Source of the DNA: DAOUJW01 sp034422115
GTDB lineage: Bacteria > Chloroflexota > Dehalococcoidia > Lucifugimonadales > UBA2985
Assembly: GCA_034422115.1 (NCBI GenBank)
Contig: DAOUJW010000009.1
Coordinates: 124,001-188,000 of the forward strand
Length of the DNA stretch: 64,000 nucleotides
Reading direction: 5' to 3'
Shown piece after piece: positions 17,422-26,230 of the stretch. The position numbers and the translations under genes were made by a program. The notes beneath the pieces were generated by a model. It did no database searches and was not told the origin of the DNA. It worked only from the letters and a program-made list of their open reading frames with translations. Positions within the stretch are counted from its first letter, which is position 1, and the number at the start of each line of letters is the position of its first letter.

Positions 17422-17988
17422 TTGGGATATGTAGTGACGCAACTGATCAGGTTCTTTTTCACAGCCGGCCTGGCGCTGCCCGTGTTGGCCCTGTGGCTCA
17501 GCATCGTTGCCTCCGTCGCGGAGGCCAACGGACGGACAACCTCCATACTGGAGACCACACAGGGCCCTTACCGGATTGACGTCAGGGTCTCTCCGCCCAA
17601 TCCAAGGGTGGGCAGCCTGCACATGTCCGTCGTTCTGACCACCGCCGACGGCGGTGAGCCGGTGACCGACGCCTCGGTCAGCGTCAGAGCCGTAGGCCCT
17701 TTGCCGGAGTCGCTCATGCTGGGGCCTCTGGCCGCGTACGTCACTCCCCCAACCTACAACTGGTACGACCTGAACGTCCAGCTTCTCCAGGAAGGAGAAT
17801 GGGGCTTCATGGTGGACATCGCCCAGGGGGATCAGCAGACTGTGCTGGAGTTCCCCCTGAGCGTGAGCTACGCAAGGGTGAACTGGGGAGTCATCATAGT
17901 GCTTTTATCAGCCATACCCCTACTGATTGCCGTTGCATGGTACCTGCGACAGGCCTCCCGCGGAGGCCCGTCGAGACGCAGAACGTAA
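17422..17988 (+). CDS. membrane-anchored FixH/YtkA-like domain protein
   Basis: About 185 residues: an N-terminal signal or anchor helix (residues ~8-33), an extracytoplasmic beta domain resembling YtkA/FixH-like or CopC-like Ig folds (YRIDVRVSPPNPRVGSLHMS, then ADGGEPVTDASVSVRAV and a final EGEWGFMVDI strand), and a C-terminal helix VIIVLLSAIPLLIAVAWYL with a basic cytoplasmic tail. Such domains are found beside copper-handling proteins. The start is uncertain: TTG at 17422 or GTG at 17434. The next gene begins 19 bases later. Confidence 0.65.
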   Translation: MGYVVTQLIRFFFTAGLALPVLALWLSIVASVAEANGRTTSILETTQGPYRIDVRVSPPNPRVGSLHMSVVLTTADGGEPVTDASVSVRAVGPLPESLMLGPLAAYVTPPTYNWYDLNVQLLQEGEWGFMVDIAQGDQQTVLEFPLSVSYARVNWGVIIVLLSAIPLLIAVAWYLRQASRGGPSRRRT

Positions 17989-18007
17989 ACCGAACAAGGA
18001 ATGAAAA

Positions 18008-18784
18008 ATGAATCAAACTATGAATCGATTGCACCGGAGGCCAACGGTGTTGCTGGCCTCCCTGGCGGCGGCTCTTGTCCTGACCGCCCTCATCGTTGCT
18101 TGCGGCGGGGGTGAGCCGGAGGACGTTACCTTCAACCTGGAGATCAGAGAGGGCGCCCTCGTCCGTGAGGATACTACCCTGGAGGTGAAGCAGAACGACA
18201 AGATAACCATTGAGCTTAGCTCCAACGAGATGGTCAACTACCACCTGCACGGCTACGACCTTGAGGGGATGGTAGGACCGGATATGCCGGTCACCATCGC
18301 ATTTGACGCCTACGCCACCGGCAGTTTCCCCTTCACCATCCACCCCGGCAGCGGCGGCCACACCCACGGGGCGGGCGAGGAGTCGTGCAAGGTGGAGCCT
18401 GCGGCCGGCGAAGCAATGCCGCAGATAGCCGTCAGCGCAAACCCCTCGGACCAGCCCCATCTCGTGGACGTGGCCGTTGAGACGCAGAACGTCGAACTGG
18501 CACCCGACGGCGACCACTGGCACCTGTCCGTAAACGGCCAGTCCGTGGGCATGTACGCAAACCCGCAGGTGACTTTCGACACCCGCCTCTACGAAAGCTC
18601 AGGGCAGTATGACATCATGGTATCCCTGAACAACGCCCAGCACTGCGACTACGGCATTCAGGCCATGACAACCGTTACAATGCAGGACGCCGGGAGCGCG
18701 ACCGGCACAAGCAACATGGGAGATATGAAGATGGAACAGCCGGAGGAGATTGAGTTGGGCCGGTTGGTGGTGCAGCCCCGGTAG
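18008..18784 (+). CDS. cupredoxin-like lipoprotein
   Basis: 258 residues. Type II signal peptide ending LTALIVAC with the lipid-carrying Cys at residue 32. The mature part starts with a cupredoxin-like domain (EDVTFNLEIREGAL; NDKITIELSSNEMVNYHLHGYD; GSFPFTIHP) containing several His plus a downstream Cys in GEESCKVEP that could serve as Cu ligands. A second domain (about residues 140-225) has DGDHWHLSVNGQSVGMYANPQV, recalling a DUF4399/CopC-like fold, and the tail is Met-rich (SNMGDMKMEQ). Expected on the outer face of the membrane, handling copper for the preceding ATPase and the following membrane protein. Confidence 0.7.
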   Translation: MNQTMNRLHRRPTVLLASLAAALVLTALIVACGGGEPEDVTFNLEIREGALVREDTTLEVKQNDKITIELSSNEMVNYHLHGYDLEGMVGPDMPVTIAFDAYATGSFPFTIHPGSGGHTHGAGEESCKVEPAAGEAMPQIAVSANPSDQPHLVDVAVETQNVELAPDGDHWHLSVNGQSVGMYANPQVTFDTRLYESSGQYDIMVSLNNAQHCDYGIQAMTTVTMQDAGSATGTSNMGDMKMEQPEEIELGRLVVQPR

Positions 18785-18818
18785 AACGGACGCCGGAACC
18801 GCAAAGAGGTAGCCAGAC

Positions 18819-20387
18819 ATGAGACAAATACACAGGCTGTCGGCGTTACTGCTCGTTGCAGCAGGGGCGCTGGCGGGCCAGCCTGTATACGCCCACGGCT
18901 TCGGGGAGCGGTACGACCTGCCCGTGCCATTGGGGTACTACATGGTCGGAGCGGGAGCGACGGTTGCCCTATCCTTCGTGGTGATAGGCGTGTTCGTTAG
19001 GGGCGCGCCGGGGTTGTACGGCTACTGGCGATACAACCTCTTCAGCCACAGGCCGCTGGCGGCGCTTCTCCAGAGCCGCTCCTTCGTCTTCGCGGCGCAG
19101 GCAATTGCCGTGTTCCTCTTCTTCTTGGTCGTCGCTGCGGGCATCTTTGGAGACCGGTCGCCCAGCGCCAACTTCGCCCCAACCTTCGTGTGGGTCATCT
19201 GGTGGGTGGGCCTGGGCTTCTTCGTGGCCCTGGTCGGCAACCTGTGGGCGCTCATGAACCCCTGGAGCATCCTATTCTGCTGGGCGGAGGCAGTCACAAG
19301 GCGATTCAGGCCGGACTCCAACCTGGACCTCGGCTTCGAGTACCCGGCCCGGCTCGGCGCCTGGCCCGCATTCGCCCTGTTCCTGGTCTTCGCCTGGCTG
19401 GAGAACGCCTTCCCCGGCGCCTCCGACCCGCTGAACATCGCCCTCCTGGTACTGGCCTACTCCCTGGTCACCTGGGCGGGGATGCTCCTCTTCGGCAGGC
19501 ACGCGTGGCTGCGCTACGGGGAGGGCTTCTCCATCGTCTTCGGTTTTCTTGCGCGGTTTGCCCCCACAGAGGTCAGGGTAATCAGCGACGACGACGGCGC
19601 GGACTGCGAAGCGGCGTGCGGCCCCTCCGACGACGGCTGCGTCAACTGCTACGCCTGCTGGGAGCGCGCAGACCGCAGCGAACGCGAGCTCAACCTGCGA
19701 CCCTGGGCCGTCGGCCTGGCCCGACGCGAGAACGTCACCACGGACATCCTGGTCTTCGTCGTCCTGGTGCTGGCGGCCGTGACCTTCGACGGCTTCAAGG
19801 CGACCCCCCTCTGGCTGGATATCAAGGTCGGCCTATGGGACGCTTGGTCGGCCCTCCTGGGCGCAGGGGAGTTCAGCTCCAACGCCCGCATCGCCGCCGA
19901 CACCCTGGGCCTTGTCATCTTCCCCGCCATCTTCCTAGTGGCGTACCTCTTCTTCTCCCAGCTAATGGCCCGCGCCGCCGGAGACGACCTGACCCCCTCC
20001 GAGATAGCCCGCGTCTTCGTATACTCCCTGGTGCCCATAGCCCTGGCCTACAACATCGCCCACTTCTTCACCCTCCTGGCGATACAGGGGCAGCTCATCA
20101 TACCTCTGGCATCGGACCCATTCGGCTTCGGATGGGACCTGTTCGGCACCGCCGGGTACAAGGTGAACATCGCCCTGGTCAACGCCAGGTTCGCGTGGGT
20201 TCTGAGCGTCATCGCCATAGTCCTGGGGCACATCATCGCCGTATATCTGTCCCACGTCATCGCCCTGCGCGCCATGCGTGACCACCGGTCGGCCATGCGC
20301 AGCCAATACCCCATGCTTGGCCTGATGGTGATGTACACCGTCATCAGCCTGTGGATTGTGGCCCAGCCCATTGTGGGACACGGCTAG
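18819..20387 (+). CDS. polytopic membrane protein with Cys-rich loop (FedB-like family)
   Basis: 522 residues with a signal-like first helix ending YAHGFG and about ten further membrane helices. The opening AHGFGERYDLPVPLGYY is typical of a family sometimes annotated, after one member, as fenitrothion hydrolase FedB; that enzymatic name should not be trusted here. A soluble loop at residues ~255-290 carries Cys263, Cys267, Cys274, Cys277 and Cys280 (CxxxC-x6-CxxCxxC), a likely metal or cluster site. It follows the cupredoxin-like lipoprotein by 34 bases with a good SD. I infer a membrane partner in copper uptake, efflux or oxidase-like assembly; function unknown. Confidence 0.6.
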   Translation: MRQIHRLSALLLVAAGALAGQPVYAHGFGERYDLPVPLGYYMVGAGATVALSFVVIGVFVRGAPGLYGYWRYNLFSHRPLAALLQSRSFVFAAQAIAVFLFFLVVAAGIFGDRSPSANFAPTFVWVIWWVGLGFFVALVGNLWALMNPWSILFCWAEAVTRRFRPDSNLDLGFEYPARLGAWPAFALFLVFAWLENAFPGASDPLNIALLVLAYSLVTWAGMLLFGRHAWLRYGEGFSIVFGFLARFAPTEVRVISDDDGADCEAACGPSDDGCVNCYACWERADRSERELNLRPWAVGLARRENVTTDILVFVVLVLAAVTFDGFKATPLWLDIKVGLWDAWSALLGAGEFSSNARIAADTLGLVIFPAIFLVAYLFFSQLMARAAGDDLTPSEIARVFVYSLVPIALAYNIAHFFTLLAIQGQLIIPLASDPFGFGWDLFGTAGYKVNIALVNARFAWVLSVIAIVLGHIIAVYLSHVIALRAMRDHRSAMRSQYPMLGLMVMYTVISLWIVAQPIVGHG

Positions 20388-20449
20388 CGGCGATTGACTA
20401 CCTGGTCGAGTCGGTTTAGAATCGAAGAAGCAAGCTCAGAGGTGACGAG

Positions 20450-20692
20450 ATGCCAGTCTACGAGTACGTTTGCGCAAGCTGCCGGAACCGCTTTGAGAAG
20501 CTGCGGCCCATGGCCGAAATGGACGACGAGGCCCCCTGCCCCGAATGCGGCAGCGAGACCTCCAGGGCGCTGTCCGTGTTCGCGGCGTTCATGACGGACA
20601 GCTATGGCAACACGCGGGCCAGTTTCAACCTTGGCGACGGCGGCGGTTGTGCTTGCGGCGCGGGCGGCGCGTGCTCAGCAATGGGCCACTAG
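20450..20692 (+). CDS. FmdB-type zinc-ribbon regulatory protein
   Basis: 80 residues. Begins MPVYEYVCASC and has the second knuckle CPECG, the classic FmdB/putative regulatory zinc ribbon (PF09723). The C-terminus adds a Gly/Cys-rich tail GGGCACGAGGACS, also common in the family. GAGGTGA sits four bases before the ATG. Role unknown; first linked to formamidase regulation in Methylophilus. Its stop overlaps the convergent stop of the next gene by four bases. Confidence 0.85.
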   Translation: MPVYEYVCASCRNRFEKLRPMAEMDDEAPCPECGSETSRALSVFAAFMTDSYGNTRASFNLGDGGGCACGAGGACSAMGH

Positions 20693-21441
20693 CCGGTCTC
20701 GCCTCCCAACGCCTCCCGCCTGGACGCCCACCGCCTGACCACCCAGGCCAGTGCCCCCAAAAGTAGCGCCTGCAATATCACGCCCCCGGCCACAAAGATG
20801 GTGGCGTCCAGGAAGAACCCCTCCGTGAACAGCCGCGTCAGGTAGTTGTCCCTTGGGTCCAGCAGCCACAGGTCGTTGCTGAAGCTGATGACGTGGAACT
20901 GGTAGAAGAGGTAGTCGAACCCCACCAGCGACGCCAAGCCTGTCGCGGCCACCAGCCCGATGGTCAGAAGGCTCCCGGCCAGGACTCGCCCCGCCAGCCG
21001 CCGGAGGCCCCTGCCCCTTGAGGCCGTCAGCACAACGGCCATATACACGAGCATGTACAGGCCCGTGATCAGCTGTACGCTGTACACCCCCCGCACAAGG
21101 CCCTTTACGTCCCGCATGTGGAGCATCTCGTTCCGGTTGAAGAGGGGCCGCACCTCGCCGTCAAGGACCACGTTGACGTCCAGAAACTCCTCCGAGGAGT
21201 TGAAGTAGTCCCGTATCTCCGTGGCCACCGTCTTCAACTGGGCGCTGTTCAGGCCCGTTGTGCGCGTTACGTCGTACCGCTCAAAGCCGTAGGTGTAAAG
21301 CTGAACGCTGTTGAAAGCCAGCCGTACGTTGGTGGCTATCAGGAACACCGGAAGCGCCAGGATGAATGCCGCCGTCGCCAGCAGCCGGGCCAACGTCACG
21401 GCCAGGCGAATATAGCGCTCCCCTTCCGGGATGTTTCTCAC
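20689..21441 (-). CDS. TIGR01906/DUF1461 integral membrane protein
   Basis: 250 residues with about five membrane helices. Family marks: first helix then NVRLAFNSVQLYTYGF; the extracytoplasmic segment NEMLHMRDVKGLV; and YQFHVISFSNDLWLLDPRDNYLTRLF followed by FFLDATIF. These match the DUF1461/TIGR01906 family (Lit-like lipoprotein intramolecular transacylase belongs to this family in Gram-positives). The Firmicute activity is not proven for Chloroflexota members. GTG start; convergent with the FmdB gene. Confidence 0.8.
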   Translation of the reverse strand: MRNIPEGERYIRLAVTLARLLATAAFILALPVFLIATNVRLAFNSVQLYTYGFERYDVTRTTGLNSAQLKTVATEIRDYFNSSEEFLDVNVVLDGEVRPLFNRNEMLHMRDVKGLVRGVYSVQLITGLYMLVYMAVVLTASRGRGLRRLAGRVLAGSLLTIGLVAATGLASLVGFDYLFYQFHVISFSNDLWLLDPRDNYLTRLFTEGFFLDATIFVAGGVILQALLLGALAWVVRRWASRREALGGETG

Positions 21442-21489
21442 GGCCTGCGCCTCTGCAAGGGATTTACCGTCAATGGTATGTGGACTGCT

Positions 21490-21693
21490 TCAGCCATCCC
21501 TATGACCGCTATCGCGGTCTTCCCTGATCAGGATGTGTGAGGGGGTCTGGGGAACATCGGCGGTCCACCGGCGCATTTTGTCTGACAGTTCCCGAAATGC
21601 TTTGAGCTTCTCGGCCATGTCGTCCTCAACAGCGCAGTCTGTGATCTGGTCTGCAACCTCGTCGTCTGGACGGTTCACATTTTCAGTACCCAT
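21490..21693 (-). CDS. short hypothetical protein
   Basis: 67 residues, acidic at the start, with one amphipathic helix (DDMAEKLKAFRELSDKMRRW) and a charged tail ending ILIREDRDSGHRDG. The ATG at 21693 has TTGAGGTG upstream; an in-frame ATG at 21705 would put the SD inside the gene. The tail recalls VapB-type antitoxin ends but no PIN gene follows, so I do not assign it. Coding is likely from composition, not proven. Confidence 0.45.
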   Translation of the reverse strand: MGTENVNRPDDEVADQITDCAVEDDMAEKLKAFRELSDKMRRWTADVPQTPSHILIREDRDSGHRDG

Positions 21694-21749
21694 GCCACAC
21701 CTCAAGCTAACAACTCACGATATGATAGCAGATTACGGCTATGCCCTGG

Positions 21750-23336
21750 TCACTTGCCCGCCAGCTTGGGGCCTATCTCCGCCAAACGGCGGAGGACGCC
21801 CGGCTGCCCGATGCCTAGGAACAGCTTTACAATCCTCTCTACATCTTCCCGTCGCAACCGCATGTTGGGGTCATGCTGGCTAGAATCGCGTTTTCTACGC
21901 AGCTCTAGAAGAGCGGGGGGAAGTTTCCGAATTAAGAATTGCTGTTCCTCTTGGTTCAGTCCAGATGCTTGGACAATTGCCCTGAAGAACGGCCTCCTAC
22001 AGACCCAAGAATAGTCGGAGAGTGTAGGCGAAAAGCCCTTTCTGCTGAGTTCGTCTTCCTTATTGACGAACTCCAATAGTTCCAGATTCACTTTTGCTTT
22101 CTGGAGCGGCTCCCATATAAAGGAATAACACATAGTCTCGGCGGCCACTTGTAAGTCATTCAGCACAGCGTCAAGAGCTATCCCTCTGGCCTCAGAAAAC
22201 CAAAGATGGTCTGCATTGACTAAACGCTCTTGTGCCTTCTCGGGGATTAACTCCCATATTTCTCCGAAGAAGTACCTACCAAGGCGCTTCAAAGAGGCGT
22301 CTCTTTCATCTTGGCGCCTATGTTCACGATACTCCTTACCTGTTAGCTGACCCGCAGCCCATCCCCAGCCTCGCTGCCAATACAGTTGCCAGAGTTCCTC
22401 CTTGCCATCCTCGTCTAAGATTGCGGTACCCCACAAATCATCGTTAATGGGATAACCTAAAAAAGAGCATATATTGGCAATTGGCTGCCAGTTCTCACAT
22501 TTTCCAGGTATCTTCAGCCCCTCGAAAGCATCTGCTACCCACTGGGGATTCAGACATTGTAAAGTGAAACCTCTAGCGACCTGATTACGAATTCGCCATT
22601 CAGCTTCTAAATGATCCTTGCCAAACGTTTCAAGAAGAAAATCTCTGTCAACGTTAACTAGTTCAGATATTTCCTGAAAAGATACTATCGCATCCGCTGC
22701 CATCTTGAACGCATCTTCATACTCCCCGTCATGGTATATGGTGCGAGAAATTGTATTGAGAGCCAGCGCTCTGACACCAAAGAGTGTTACGATGTCTCCT
22801 CTAGTGCTCGCCGCGTCTAAGTAAAATATGTTATCTACTCCTAGTAGATAGAGAACCCTGATCACTTCCTTCAGGGTTTGTGTAACATACTCGGAGAAGC
22901 CGTCCCTTCTCCAATGTCTCAGTGCTGAAGCAGCGCCCACATGTACGTACCGACTGCCTTCATTGAACTGTTCCATAGTAGTGCCATTTCGCCAATCATC
23001 AGTATCAGGCGAATAGGGAGGAATCCTGCACTCCTTCTCAAGCCTAGCTAGTTCTTCAAGAAACGAGTTCTCTATTTCGGGGGGAAGGTGAGGCGGATCC
23101 TCATCAAGACCACTGATGTTCCTCGCCTTTGAGCCATCAAGCGGCGCAGCAGTCGGACGCCATACTTCCCAGAACAGGTCAACTGGGCTTACCTCATAGT
23201 CAACACTGGTGGAGTTGCGCGCCTTAACAAACTGAGAAAGCTTAAAGAGATCTTGGCGAATGGCACCAGTGCCATCCTGTAGTAGAGATTGCCGGATGTT
23301 CTCTATGTGCTTGCCCCACAACTCTAAAGCATCCAT
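21750..23336 (-). CDS. A+T-rich orphan protein with HEPN-like C-terminus
   Basis: 528 residues; no family recognised over most of its length. It is soluble, helical and rich in Trp and acidic residues. The last ~60 residues have LLELRRKRDSSQHD followed by a helix EDVERIVKLFLGIGQ, matching the R-x4-H motif and following helix of HEPN RNase domains such as the Swt1-like group. G+C and codon use are clearly lower than in polA and DUF1461 either side, indicating transfer. I use the ATG at 23336 (AAAGGG upstream) rather than a TTG at 23354. A defence or RNase role is an inference from motif and composition only. Confidence 0.6.
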   Translation of the reverse strand: MDALELWGKHIENIRQSLLQDGTGAIRQDLFKLSQFVKARNSTSVDYEVSPVDLFWEVWRPTAAPLDGSKARNISGLDEDPPHLPPEIENSFLEELARLEKECRIPPYSPDTDDWRNGTTMEQFNEGSRYVHVGAASALRHWRRDGFSEYVTQTLKEVIRVLYLLGVDNIFYLDAASTRGDIVTLFGVRALALNTISRTIYHDGEYEDAFKMAADAIVSFQEISELVNVDRDFLLETFGKDHLEAEWRIRNQVARGFTLQCLNPQWVADAFEGLKIPGKCENWQPIANICSFLGYPINDDLWGTAILDEDGKEELWQLYWQRGWGWAAGQLTGKEYREHRRQDERDASLKRLGRYFFGEIWELIPEKAQERLVNADHLWFSEARGIALDAVLNDLQVAAETMCYSFIWEPLQKAKVNLELLEFVNKEDELSRKGFSPTLSDYSWVCRRPFFRAIVQASGLNQEEQQFLIRKLPPALLELRRKRDSSQHDPNMRLRREDVERIVKLFLGIGQPGVLRRLAEIGPKLAGK

Positions 23337-23374
23337 ATCAGTTACCCTTTCCAAAGACCCTCAGCTAAGCCCCT

Positions 23375-26182
23375 CTACTCCAGGTCTCCCCAGTTGTGGC
23401 CGGTCTTGAGCTCCACCTTGAGGGGCACAGCCAGCTCCAGGGCCGCGGGCATGAGGTCAAGCACCAGCGCCTTAAGGTCGTCCTTCTCATCTTGGGGCGT
23501 CTCAAAGATAAGCTCGTCGTGGACCTGGAGGATCATGCGGCTGCGCATACCAAGCTCCTGCATTCGGCGGTCAATGCTCACCATCGCCAGCTTGATGACG
23601 TCCGCGGCCGTGCCCTGGATTGGCATGTTCACCGCCATGCGCTCGGCGGCCTGCCGTATGTGGAAGTTGGACGACCCCATCTCCGGGAAGTACCGCCGCC
23701 GTCCGCAGACCGTCTCCAGATAGCCCGACTTCCTGGCCTGCGCCTTGGCGTCCTCCAGGTATATCTGGATGCCCGGGTACTTGGCAAAGTAGCTCTCGAT
23801 GAACTTCGCTCCCTGGTCCGGGGCCAGGTCCGTCTGCTGCGATATGCCAAAGGCGCTCAGGCCGTAGATGACCCCAAAGTTCATCACCTTGGCCACCCGC
23901 CTCATCTCTGAGGTCACGGAGTCGATGGGCACGTTGTTCACCTGGGAGGCCGTGGCGGCGTGGATGTCCTCGTCCCGAAGGAAGGCGTCCAGCAGCCCCG
24001 GGTCCCTGGATAGGTGCGCCAGAATCCGAAGCTCAATCTGGGAGTAGTCGGCGGCCAGGAGCGTCCACTCCGGGGCGTCCTCCGCCACGAAAGCCCGCCG
24101 CACCTGCCTGCCAAGCTCCGTGCGCACGGGTATGTTCTGCAGGTTGGGGTCGTTGCTGGACATCCGGCCCGTCGCCGACCCCGTCTGGTTGTAGCTGGTA
24201 TGGACGCGCCCGGTGAGGGGGTTGACCAGCTGGGGCAGGGAGTCCACGTAGGTCGACTTCAGCTTGGACAGCTCCCTGTACTCCAGAATGCCGTCCAGCA
24301 CCACAAGCGAGCGCGGGTCTGCGGCCTCTACCCTGCCCTCGTTGATCATCATCTTGAGATTCTCCAGCGCGGCCGCGTCCGTGGAGTAGCCCGTCTTGGT
24401 GCGCCTGGTGTGAGGCAGCTTCATCTCATTGAACAGCACGTCCCCAAGCTGCTGGGTGGAGTTCAGGGTGAAGCGGTGCCCAACGGTGTCGAACACCTCC
24501 TGCTCCAGGCTGCCGAGACGCTCGCCCAGGTCTACGGCCATGTCCCGCAGGCGGCCCACGTCCAGGAAGACGCCGTTGCGCTGCATCCTCACCAGCACCG
24601 GCACAAGCGGCATCTCCATCCCGTCAAACACCTCCGCCAGCGACTCCTCAGTCTTGAGGGCCGGCTGGAAGACGTCCTTGAGTCGCTGGGTCATGTCGGC
24701 ATCGGCGGCAGCGTAGTCGGACGCCTCTTGAACCGGGACCTGGGCCATCGTCTTCTGGTTGCGCCCCGTGCCAATGAGCGTCTCTATGGGCGTCATCTCG
24801 TGGTTCAGCCGGGTGAAGGCCAGGCTCTTGAGGCCCAGGGACTTCTCGCCCAGGAGGTGGGCCGCCACCATCGTATCGAAGTCCAGGTTGTTCACCTGAA
24901 TGCCGTGCTTCGCCAGGACCGTCATATCGTAGTTGCCGTTGTGGGCCGTCTTGCCAATCGCCGGATCCTCAAACAGGGGCTTGAGGAGGTCGAGGGCCTT
25001 CTCGACGGGTATCTGGCCGCCCTCCTGGTGGCCCACGGGGATGTAGCAGGCCCTGCCCGAAGCCGCCGAGAGGGAGACGCCCACCAGGTCCGACGCCATT
25101 GGGTCCTTGCCGGTGGTCTCCACGTCAAAGGTGAAGCTGCCCGTGGCCCTCATCTCCGAAATGACGGCCTCAAGGTGATCGATGTCGTAGACGGTGGAGT
25201 ATTCACCCTTCTCCGCAGCGACTATTTCCTCCTCCATGAGCACGCCCTGGGACGGCCGCCCCTCGCCGGCGACGCCCTCCGGCACCCGGGACACGATGCT
25301 CCTGAACTCCAGGTCTCGCAGGAGGTCGACCACCTGCTCCCGGTCGTAACGCCAGAAGCGGCAGGCTTCGGCGTCAAGAGTGACGGGCACGCTGGTCACG
25401 ATGGTCGTAAGCTCCAGGCCCTGCCTCACCTCTGCCTCGTGGGACGCCAGTATTTTCTGTATCCTGGGAGGCGCCACGCTGTCTATGTCCGAGTAGATGC
25501 CCTGTATGCTGCCGAAGTCCTGTATCAGCTTGACGGCGGTCTTCCGCCCAACCCCCGGCGCTCCCGGTATGTTATCCGACGTGTCTCCCTCCAGCGCCTT
25601 GACGTCCGGCTGCTGGTCGGGGCCCAGGCCACCGTAACGCTCTCTGACTGCAACCTCGTCGTAGATGGCCCGGTCCTGTATCCCGCGGCTCAGGACCACT
25701 CGCACGGAAGGAGACACCAGTTGGAGGGTGTCGGTGTCGCCGGTGAGGATGATTGTCTCCATGCCCTGCTCCGTGGCCTGTCGGCAGAGGGTGCCCAGGA
25801 TGTCGTCGGCTTCGAACTCCTCCTGCTCAAAGATGGGTATCTTGAAGACCTCCATCAGCCGCCGCACCCAGGGGAACTGCGCCCTTAGCCCGTCCGGCGT
25901 CTCCGGCCTCTGGGCTTTGTATTCGGGGTACTGCAAGTGCCGGAACGTAGGCGCGGACATGTCAAAGGCGATGGCGCAGTGGGTCGGCGCCCACTCCTGG
26001 ATGGCCTTGATAAAGGTGTTGGCAAAGGCGTAGACGCCCCGCACGTCCTCGTTGGTCTTGCTCAGAGTCAGTGGCGTCTGAATGCCGTGCCAGGCCCTGT
26101 GCACCATGGCATGGCCGTCCATGAGCATCAGCAGCGGCGTCTCTCTCATCAGGGTTGGGCGATTTTCGTTGTCTCCGGTCAT
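23375..26182 (-). CDS. polA: DNA polymerase I
   Basis: 935 residues, full three-domain form. N-terminal 5' nuclease (about 10-300; LLMLMDGHAMVHRAWHG, QEEFEADDILG, ALEGDTSDNIPG). The 3'-5' exonuclease looks active: FDVETTG, GNYDMTVL and YAAADADMTQRL supply the DEDD residues. Polymerase motifs: A DYSQIELRILAHL, B RRVAKVMNFGVIYGLSAFG, C LQVHDELIFE. Fills gaps at repair sites and removes Okazaki primers. The ATG at 26182 is preceded by GGGGAG; the reading frame is open 14 codons upstream but without an SD. Confidence 0.96.
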   Translation of the reverse strand: MTGDNENRPTLMRETPLLMLMDGHAMVHRAWHGIQTPLTLSKTNEDVRGVYAFANTFIKAIQEWAPTHCAIAFDMSAPTFRHLQYPEYKAQRPETPDGLRAQFPWVRRLMEVFKIPIFEQEEFEADDILGTLCRQATEQGMETIILTGDTDTLQLVSPSVRVVLSRGIQDRAIYDEVAVRERYGGLGPDQQPDVKALEGDTSDNIPGAPGVGRKTAVKLIQDFGSIQGIYSDIDSVAPPRIQKILASHEAEVRQGLELTTIVTSVPVTLDAEACRFWRYDREQVVDLLRDLEFRSIVSRVPEGVAGEGRPSQGVLMEEEIVAAEKGEYSTVYDIDHLEAVISEMRATGSFTFDVETTGKDPMASDLVGVSLSAASGRACYIPVGHQEGGQIPVEKALDLLKPLFEDPAIGKTAHNGNYDMTVLAKHGIQVNNLDFDTMVAAHLLGEKSLGLKSLAFTRLNHEMTPIETLIGTGRNQKTMAQVPVQEASDYAAADADMTQRLKDVFQPALKTEESLAEVFDGMEMPLVPVLVRMQRNGVFLDVGRLRDMAVDLGERLGSLEQEVFDTVGHRFTLNSTQQLGDVLFNEMKLPHTRRTKTGYSTDAAALENLKMMINEGRVEAADPRSLVVLDGILEYRELSKLKSTYVDSLPQLVNPLTGRVHTSYNQTGSATGRMSSNDPNLQNIPVRTELGRQVRRAFVAEDAPEWTLLAADYSQIELRILAHLSRDPGLLDAFLRDEDIHAATASQVNNVPIDSVTSEMRRVAKVMNFGVIYGLSAFGISQQTDLAPDQGAKFIESYFAKYPGIQIYLEDAKAQARKSGYLETVCGRRRYFPEMGSSNFHIRQAAERMAVNMPIQGTAADVIKLAMVSIDRRMQELGMRSRMILQVHDELIFETPQDEKDDLKALVLDLMPAALELAVPLKVELKTGHNWGDLE

Positions 26183-26230
26183 GGCTTGCTCCCCGTACAG
26201 GATGGGGCAATTATACCCCGTCAAGTGGCG

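Noticed and set aside
19190..20281. 363-codon frame overlapping the membrane protein
   Set aside because: Arg/Pro-rich out-of-frame reading with no start signal; the real frame has clear membrane helices.
24014..25888. 624-codon open frame on the plus strand
   Set aside because: It is antisense to polA, whose motifs are complete; long antisense frames are expected in G+C-rich codon-biased genes.
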